From Apteryx mantelli (lineage: Eukaryota > Chordata > Aves > Apterygiformes > Apterygidae), in NCBI RefSeq assembly GCF_036417845.1, contig NC_089981.1, forward strand, positions 20,356,001 to 20,420,000: a DNA stretch of 64,000 nt. Direction: 5' to 3'. Shown piece after piece: positions 55,440 to 64,000 of this stretch. The notes under the pieces were generated by a model that saw nothing but the letters and a program-made list of their open reading frames with translations, was not told the DNA's origin and searched no databases. Each line of letters starts with the position of its first letter. Positions within the stretch are counted from its first letter, which is position 1. The position numbers and the translations under genes were made by a program.

Positions 55440-55915
55440 CCACCTCCGGGCAAGCTGCGCTTGGAAACCGCACTTACTTGCCTGCATCACGTTGCTTCGC
55501 GTTTTCAAAATCGAAGGATTTAGAACAGCTTCCCTCGGGCCTGCAATCATTCATCTTCAGGTAATTAACGGCATTCTGCTAAGCAATTACGAGCATGTGA
55601 ATTCAGAAAGCGATTACTCGTATTGCACCGTGTCCTATTACTACCAAAGGACTTTTTGCATGCTTGCTCCTGTTCAAGTAGAAAATGGCCCTGTCGTGCT
55701 CTCATGATTAAATCTTATATGCTAACACTGGTGAATGCAACTGCTTGCGCCTGGTTCCTACCGACTGCAGGAATATCACCTCAACCCACACATAAAAGAC
55801 TTTATTTCCTATCGATAAGATAATCTTTTGATTTGTGTTTAGACTTGCAGTGGTTTCAGCTGCCTGTTTTATGTTTTTTCTAGTGTGTTAATTGTGGCAT
55901 TAGCATTTGAAGAAA

Positions 55916-55921
55916 AATAAA
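55916..55921 (+). terminator. ODF3: Candidate ODF3 polyadenylation signal
   Basis: AATAAA lies 477 bases after the ODF3 stop. An earlier ATTAAA at 55707 is an alternative. Confidence 0.45.
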
Positions 55922-55939
55922 ACAAGAGTTATTCTGAAT

Positions 55940-58900
55940 ATAACATGCCAATACAACTGAGTTTGGCGATCCACCTTTAGATGGCACTACAGAAAAGCAT
56001 TTAAAAGAACACGGCTTGGAGCTTAATTCAAATTCTTGGTACACTACAACTTTAATAAAACAAAATACCCCCAAAGATTTTGTTTATGCACCTTGAGCAG
56101 CAGGGGGAGAAATAGTCTGTTTTCCCCTATTCAATTTTCATGTCTCAGCAAAACGTTGCTATATTAGAACTGAAGAAGTGCACCGAAATCAAAAGCATAA
56201 CCAATGTCAGATACCTCTAACAGCACATTTTCACCTGATTGTGTTAAAAAAAGTAGGCTTTAGATCCCAATTCCTCGCTTAACTCTGGAAAAGTACCATT
56301 CCTCACCTCAAAGGTACTGCGCAGAGCCCAGGCTGAGGGCAGACACTGTCCCCCCCCAGAGCAATCCAGGAAAACGCTGCCCCATGGACAAAGTGAAGTC
56401 CTTCCCTACACGCTCACACAGGAGAGTGGAGCATCCTTACGCCCCCATGTCGAGGGAGCTTGACACAGCTCCAGCTCCTGGAGCAGTGTTTGCTTCCCCC
56501 CCCCCCCCAGGTGCAACCTGAAACACAGTTGCTCTGCATTCTCTCTTTTAAAGGGCTGTGCCTAAAAGCCACAGTCAGGTCCCCAAATTACTTGCATTTA
56601 AGGAAAAATAAGGAAGCCAATAACAACTGGATTCCTTTCAGTCTGAAAAAGCATTCTTCCCAATTTATACAGGAATATTCTCCTACTGTCCAAAACGTGC
56701 TTGCACTGAATCAACTCATACAATGCTGCTTATTTGCATTCTTTAGCCCTTTCTTTCATGTAATGTGCTGAAAGAGGTGTACAAATATCTGTACTGGAGA
56801 TCTGTGATTGACATACAAGACTGCACAGGAATTCTACTGTGAGCATTTAATTGCCATAAAACTTAAATCCATGATTGCTTCACCACAAGCTAAGATCAAC
56901 ACAACCTGCCTCACACCAAGAAAAGCTTTGATTAAACAGACCTGCCTGCAGCAAAAACCTTAATAAGACTTATTATTCCAGTAAATAAACAGATTGTTTC
57001 CCTGCTTTCCACACATGCTTTGGGAAAGCCTGTTTGTGGGTATTTTTTTTTTAAAACTAAGTTTTCTTTGTCATTTCTAAATTCATGCTTTTCTTGGAAA
57101 TTGCACTTCCTTAGAACATTTAACGATGCGCGAGATTCTAATTTTCCCCACAAACTTCCTAGTTGCTGCTCTAAGTTTTGGAGGGTTAAGCAAGGTTATA
57201 CAGTGCTATAACTGGTTACTGATAGGAGAATCCACGCACATATAAATATTAAGGATGGAATTCATTACCTGGTTATACTTATGCAACTTCTTTAGCGCTT
57301 TGAAGCATTCGTTCCAGCCATGTGCACACCTGGAACCACTGCGCAAACAAGGGATAGGCACCAAATTCATGTCTCTGGCTCCTTCCGCCTGTTAAGAGCC
57401 AAGATGAATGTCATGGCCAGGAGGAGGGTGTGCAGTGCCCACAGGCTTCAACAGGGAACAACTGCAAACGCTGCCTTAAACTGCACGGCTCTTCTCAGAT
57501 GGAGATGAGATGGGGGGCAACTCTTACAGATCAAATTAAGAGCTTCTCACATCTCGTATTTATCTCCTTTGTTAGCATTCAGGTATAAACGCAATACATT
57601 TGACAAAAAACACTTCCTCACGCACCCCCGCAATAGCTCATCTTAGGTTAATTGAAATTGGACATTTTGCTTCTGAGAGGTTCAAGCACCTTCAGCTTCA
57701 ATTTTTCAGTTTACAGCTCCTGAGGTTTTCCCTCCTGCAGAACCCAAGTTACATGGAAACGCCCATTCAAAGCAACAACAAAAAGAAGGGGATAAGAAGT
57801 CACTCTGTACTGAGCAAAGCGCACACTGCTCCGATCCCCATAACACTTCCCTGGCATCCTGCCTAGGATGTTAAGTTTGCTTGCGGAATCACAAACAGAA
57901 CAAGCACGAGCCATGCCATCTAATGTCAGCGGTTATTGTCAGGTGCACCGACACTTCACTATGGATCTCTAAGGAAATCTGCTAAAGAACTGAAATCGCT
58001 ACAAGGCAGACATTACCGGATAAATAAAGGACGATGTAAGGTACTGGCAGGTTAACTTCTGAAATATTGCTTGTTCAGATACATTACTAGAGATACAAGT
58101 CATCTTCTTAAATGACACAGGCAGATCTCGCAGAGCAATGAACGACCTGCTATTTCTGAGCTACTGCAGCTTTGGTCAGATCTCTGTATAGTTTATTGCA
58201 GATACACTGTTTCTCATGGTAACGTTTAAATTTGGTTCTGAGGCAGCAGGTTCTGTGCAATTTAAATATAACAGAATGATCTGATCTTCGTTTTTAATCT
58301 TACTAAGACATAAGCACAAAAAAAAAAGAAACCACTTGGCCAAAATATTCGAAAAACATAATTTTATTTACAACATAAAAAGCAAACCGAAACCACCACT
58401 ACTACGAAGACCAGGTTGTTTTAGAGGCCTTTCAGCAAAAGTGATCCACTTCAGAAAATCAAAACAGAGTCCAGCGATTCACCCATCATTCTTCCAAGTG
58501 TAAAAAGAGTTTGGAACTGCCGCATCTTACCAGAGAAGTGAAAACGAGAACCAGAGAAAGTCATTGCTGCCTCCTTTCCTACTCACCTTCACTGCACCTT
58601 CTTCCCCAAACTTGGAAAAAAGACACACAATCAAATTATGGAACTACTTTGTTAAAAGTTCGGTACAGGTTAAGCGAAGAACAGCACAGTCTGTTTAGAT
58701 TTAGACCCAGTTTAGTCCAAGCAGAAAGGAATTCCTAAAGATACAATGTCAAGGGCAAATGAAACATATAGGGATCGATGAATATAGACTTGTTGGAGAG
58801 AAAGACTTTAAAAGAGGAGAAAGACTTTAGTCCTCGAGAGGTAGTTGTTACAGGAGGATAAGAGAACAAAATAAAGAATTCCAACAAGGAAAACCAGAAC

Positions 58901-60482
58901 ACATCAGCACTTGGTACAGAAAACAGACTATAGGAAACACAGTACCTTTGTACAGCTGCTTTGTGTAGTAAAAGGTTTATATAATAGGTAGTGAGGGCTT
59001 CCTCCGAAAAGAGAAAGAGCTGGGTTTTGTTTGTTTGCTTATTCTTTTCAACAGGCACAGTATTTTTTGAAAGTTACAGATCTTTTACTACGATTAGAAG
59101 CAGACTTAAATCAGCTACGGAAGAATACACACACAGTAGTGACATAAGTGAGAGGCTGATCAGCCCAGTGAAAGGAAAGAAGGGTGAAGGGAAGCTGGAA
59201 TTCCCAGCTGCTGTACTCTCGGCCTTCTGAGACACAGAGTTACATGCGCCACCTCAGGAGAGGAAATCTGGTGTGCATTGCACTTTCTTTGGGAACGACT
59301 GCTTTATAAACAAAACTTGTATGGATGTGCTTTCCCATGCATCTCACAAACGTTTCAGGCAGGGATCCCAGAAGCACTCTGGACAGGACAGCAAGTTAGA
59401 GCTTCTTAGGTCACCATCTACTTAAATAAATAAACCAACCAACCCTCAGATCAAATCCTTTGCTGTCCTCCAACCACTACCTCAACAAGATGGAGTTTAG
59501 GAGTTTACCTTGCCCGCAACCTCTATTTTTATTTGCACAATGTCTTTCCAAAGGACTGTAATACAGGGATACTGTAATAATTATAATGAACTGTATGAGG
59601 CCTGCCTGAAGCAAATGATTTTAAGAAAACTGGAGGGGAAGTTGATATGAGAGCTTTTATACAGTTTTAACGGTCTAAGGGAGTGTATTTTCAAGGGTGT
59701 GGAAAGATACTATACACGCGCAAATAACGGCAACTTATGGACTTTGGCCCTTCTTTTGCTGCCGTGTCCATGCTCAACTACACCTAAAAGGATAATAAAT
59801 AAAGCCAAGCTATCACTCAAACAAAGTCTTGCTCCTCTGCAACTTGTCACTGCAGCAATTATAGTGTATCGGGGTCCAGATCTAGTGTTGATTTAATTTC
59901 AAAGCTGTAAAAACTTAATTCCAACTCAGTGACACCAATGTTATTAATGTGCCGCCAAGTCAAGGTGAAACTGAGATCGTGTATGAGCCGAGTGGCTAAG
60001 CTGGAATAAAAGTTTCAAGTTCATACCTCCAAATCTCATAAATCAGCATCCTAAACTCTGCAGCTTCTGGATTTCTGCTCATTTTTTAAACTTCTGAGCA
60101 CTGATAAGTCACTGGATTTTGTCTGATACAACTCTTCATAAGACTAGTAGGGAATATCAGTAACGTGGGTAACTCAAAAGTGGCCACTGAAAATAGGCCG
60201 AAGGATATAGATAACAAGGCAAGAGATGAAGGCTTAAGCATTAACAACATCAAAATCATTTCACATGTGAAAATCAGTTTAGAATGAAACATACTCGTTT
60301 TATAGAGAGATGTCCAAGACCAGCCAGATCAATGACAATAAGTTGGGGAACAGAAAAGTTATTTGGACTGTTTGGAATGTCTCAAAGACTCCACAACAGG
60401 GCAGACTGAAAAAGGCTTTCGATAAGTCCATCAATCATCCCATGATTTCTGATCTGTAAAATTTCTGGCACGAAAACCATGC
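55940..60482. other. Interval between the convergent ODF3 and BET1L genes
   Basis: About 4.5 kb. The right part should contain the BET1L 3' UTR; minus-strand AATAAA candidates lie at 59533-59528 and 58368-58363. A run of 13 C stands at 56496-56508. Only short frames without motifs occur. Confidence 0.5.
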
Positions 60483-63400
60483 TCAAGTCCCTGCTTTTGA
60501 TACAAGATAGTAGAGGATGAAGAAGACAACAATCAGTCCTGCAGAAACGTAACAGAGTAACTTGCGATTATCCCTCCCTGACCGTGCCATGGTGGAGAAA
60601 CGCTTCACACTGCCGGTCAGCAGGCCAGTCACACTCATAAAATCTGAATCCTGAAGAAGAAAGAAAGGTAAAATGGAGACATTATAAACAAGTAAGGCTA
60701 TTCCTGAAGAATTCCACTCAGCGATTAAAAAACATTTGAATAGGTAGCTGCACAGTAACTGCCTCTTTCTCCACACCCACAATCATGTTTCTCTCAGAAG
60801 GTTCTTCCACTCCTGTGCTCAGACTCCAGCAACAGCACCGTTCCCACAGTGCTCAAAGTAGTCAAACAAGAGGGATAGGAAAAGTTCTACTCCAAATGCA
60901 AAAAAAGCTTCCCACCCTTTTTTAAACCAGTATAAAATCATCTATTACTGCACTGTTTAATTGCACCTGTGCAGCTTATTCTGCCTGGAAGAGCTTGTTA
61001 ATGGCAACTCTACAAGTGAACACTTCATCCAAAGGAAACATCTCTCCATGAAGCTAACGTCGATTCATTGCATGCTGGGGCAAGCTCAGAAGTATAGAAA
61101 AAGGTGCAGCTCCTTTCCATTAGTTCTGCTTTTTCTTTAGAATGCGATGGCACGCGTATAAAACTCTTTGTCAGATCCTGGCAAACAATTCTCAAATTAA
61201 TGCAATTCAGTCATTTTAATTTTAACTCCTGCTTTGCTTATTCATACATTATTTGTAGCTTCTGCTCATGTTTCTCCTGAAATCTTTGAAAAGCTCCCCT
61301 CACAGAAGCCTAATTTCATGTTTATTTAGGACTTCTCCTTCAAGCTCTTTTGCCATAACATCTTGTATTTTGATTCTCCGTTCTCCTAATTTCCCGGCTG
61401 AGCAAGTATCCATTTCAGATACTCCTCACCGTCAGTGTGCGCTGCTATTAAGATTCCAGCTGAGTTCGCATCTTTGACTCGATTGGTTTCAACGCTACAA
61501 TTATCTTCTCTCTGGCTTCCATGTACCAGTTCTCCAAAATGCAGCATGTGCAGAAAAGTCTCTCAATGCAGCAGTGTTCCTGTGCTAATCTCCTTCTCAA
61601 ATATCTGTGTTGGCTTCCCTTCCTCTCACAATTCAGTTAATGAATTATCTTTCTCCTAAAAAGCCTCAGAGGGTAAATCCTCTGCTACGAGTCTTTCCTC
61701 TGCAAGTGCTACATAACTTGTAAAATATTTCAATTTAGGTAATGCTGCAGAAACTAATAGTATTATCTAAATATAAGAATGTTTAATTTGGTAGGGAAAG
61801 TCTGGAGGCAAGAGAAACCTTACCTTGCTTTCTGACCTTAAATAATAATATATTTTCTAGGCACTAACACAGTAACTGGTCATCCTGGCCTTTCCCCAAA
61901 GCACTGGGATTTTCCATCAGCAACCAAAGCTAAAGAGGCAGACCACTCTGGAAAGTGATTTTGGTTTTATCAGTCATTGTGTATGTTATGTTTATGTTAC
62001 CTCTAGAAATTAAAGCAGAATGATGACAGAACAGGGAACCTACCAACCTGATTGCGATCAAAGCATCAGTCTTGCTCCTTCCAAAGACATCAGTGAACCC
62101 TGACAGGTATTCTGTGTTTCAGAGATTACCATGAGTAACCCTGATAGATTTATACATTACCAAAAATCACAGAAGCAATGGAGGAATAGGTCCATCTCCC
62201 AGTATGAGCTACAGGAGGCAGATCTTTAATCCCAGTAAGTAGGTAATCTCCATCTATACTGCTTGAGTACACTGTCCTACATGGGTGTTTCCAGATGCTA
62301 GATACCTGGCTGTGTTGTCCATTCAAAGCGGTATGAGCAGTTGCTAGGTATTTAATATTTATTTATCAATAAACCTGCAGAAAACGGGTTTAGTTGTTTA
62401 GTTGTATTACGTGGTTTGCCAAACTGACCACTGGAAATCTAACTTTGTCTCCTTTACTGCACCGCTATTAACTTTCACAGTAAGGTAACTGCTTGAGAGC
62501 TAGCACAAAAAATTCATAGTTTTTACATTTCATTGCTTTCTTACCATGCCATCCAGGTAACGGTTTTGTTCATCAGCATCTTTGTCAATATCCAGAGCCA
62601 GCTACACAGAAAAACAGAGGAAATAGCTTTAATGAACTTTTAACATGGAGACAACTTCTAATGCATCTAAAGCTGGAAAATTTTGAAATGCATACAGAAG
62701 AACAAACCACTACCTCCCCCGCCTCCTATACACACAGAGCCTTGTTTGGTACAACGACAGAACAGGATTCTCATTTCTGTTGATGACTGTTTAAATGATT
62801 TAGCTCTATAGCACTGGAAGTAAAGCTTTACTATCAGACCGAAGCTTCATATGTATGACACAAGCCTTTAAATATTGGGACACAACAGCAGAAATTCAGT
62901 CTTACCTGCTACAATACTAATCACTGATTTATATTAAGTTCTAAATCAAAGTACCTGATGTTAGCACGAGCAAACTCGCTTTAAGAACACCACACACGTA
63001 CATACCTGTGTATTTTTCAAAAGTAATTTATGTCATTTTATTGTAACTTTTTTTCCAGAGGAGATATGCTTGGCAAGACTCCTCTGTGCATCTTTAACGT
63101 TCCTCTCTGTGCCTAAAGCTCCTTACCTGAATGCCACTAAAACCACATCATTCCTATTACACGATATAGCTGAACCTCAAAAGGAAAGCAGAGGTTCATA
63201 AAGCTGTCCCCAGCATTTCACCAGTGAAAATTAACTATTAGATCCAGTACAACGTTCTCTAAGAGTTGCTTATAAATAGGAAGCCCTCTGTACTAGTCAG
63301 AGGCTTGCATCTCCCACAAGACACTGTAAGAAAGATGAACAATCTAGATAACTGAAGCCCAGAAAAACTTCATTTATGGCAGCTCCCCATGTGAACTCAG

Positions 63401-63500
63401 CAACTCACCGATTTCAGCCTGGTGACTTTGCTGGCTAGACTGTCTGCCATACGCTTGTTCTCAGCATCTAACATATCCTCCACAGCGCTTGGACTCTGAC
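60483..63500 (-). CDS. BET1L: BET1-like protein (GS15), Golgi SNARE; first exon outside the window
   Basis: Qc-SNARE of intra-Golgi retrograde transport, tail-anchored in Golgi membranes. Minus-strand exons: 63500-63409 (SPSAVEDMLDAENKRMADS...VTRLKS), 62601-62545 (LALDIDKDADEQNRYLDGM) and 60650-60483 (DSDFMSVTGLLTGSVKRFSTMARSG...). Together they carry the SNARE helix with its central Q layer (EQNRYLDGM), then a hydrophobic anchor (VSAGLIVVFFILYYLV) and a short lumenal tail KAGT before TGA. All splice sites are GT-AG with matching phases (1, 0, 0). The first exon, a few codons from the initiator Met, was not found in 63511-64000 and is probably to the right. Neighbour ODF3 is the same as in human. 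Confidence 0.93.
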
Positions 63501-63510
63501 CTGGAACGAA

Positions 63511-64000
63511 AGGAGAAAGAGTTGTATCGTCCCAATTACAAGCGGCAGCATGTTTACTTATCCCAGGTGGAGAGCGAGTCGGAGTGAGTTTACTGTTGGA
63601 TGGGTTGCCGGCAGGCTGTGGCGCTCCGGACAGGCCATTTCAGCTGCCTTCGTGCTTCCGCATCCCACGCAGGGATGGAAACCGCCACGAAACGTGACAC
63701 TTCTAAACTTTCCCAACAACAGGCCGTGCCAGAGCCCTTTGGAAAGAAATCCTAAAATGTGCCAGGAGCTTTAACCACCCAAAGCAGCTCTAAAAAGTGC
63801 CAAGGCATCATGGTAGACGTCAACCCCGTTGTCTGGGGAACGTGCTCTGGCAATACCCCCCCAGCGTTGTCACCGATTTCAGTAACAGTGTTGTCCCATG
63901 CATGGGATTTGTGCGAAGCCAGACAAATTTGGAACACCAACGACAGCGCGTTTCTCCACAGAACGCTATTTTTGCTAAATCAGGGGAAAAGGTGCATTTT
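63511..64000. other. BET1L: BET1L intron 1, no exon found
   Basis: Read on the minus strand, I see no ATG followed by a GS15-like N-terminus and a phase-1 donor. Nothing else is recognisable. Confidence 0.45.

Overview
The window looks like a piece of vertebrate nuclear genome, most likely from a bird. It has GT-AG exons in compact AT-rich introns, one strong CpG island, and two truncated CR1-type LINE copies. Its INCENP exons assemble to about 873 codons, close to the length known for chicken. A non-avian reptile cannot be excluded.

Layout. 1-4746 (minus strand): the first four exons of an INCENP-like paralogue, which leaves the window on the left. 4550-6100: a shared CpG-island promoter. 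5574-21398 (plus): a complete 17-exon INCENP gene, the scaffold of the chromosomal passenger complex. 21.6-30.4 kb: a large interval without a recognisable gene. 30.5-45.8 kb: three plus-strand secretoglobin genes, each with three exons and a TATA box about 90 bases before the start codon (SCGB2A-like, SCGB1C1-like, SCGB1D/1A-like). 48775-55439 (plus): ODF3/CIMAP1A, a SHIPPO-repeat sperm-tail protein. 60483-63500 (minus): the last three exons of BET1L (GS15), a Golgi SNARE, whose first exon lies beyond the right edge.

The most notable feature is the INCENP pair. The minus-strand gene repeats INCENP exons 1 to 4 with the same intron phases. Exon lengths are 137/114/737/52 against 149/114/782/52, so every difference is a multiple of three. 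All frames are open and the splice sites are intact. It keeps the N-terminal centromere-targeting segment, the PKTPSQ motif, a PxVxL-type HP1-binding motif and a nearly unchanged [14 protein letters not shown] block, while the rest of exon 3 has diverged strongly. Whether it has a coiled coil or an Aurora-B-binding IN-box cannot be seen here.

A second point is gene order. INCENP plus secretoglobins (human 11q12) and SCGB1C1-ODF3-BET1L (human 11p15.5) are contiguous here, which suggests that the two mammalian secretoglobin loci derive from one ancestral cluster.
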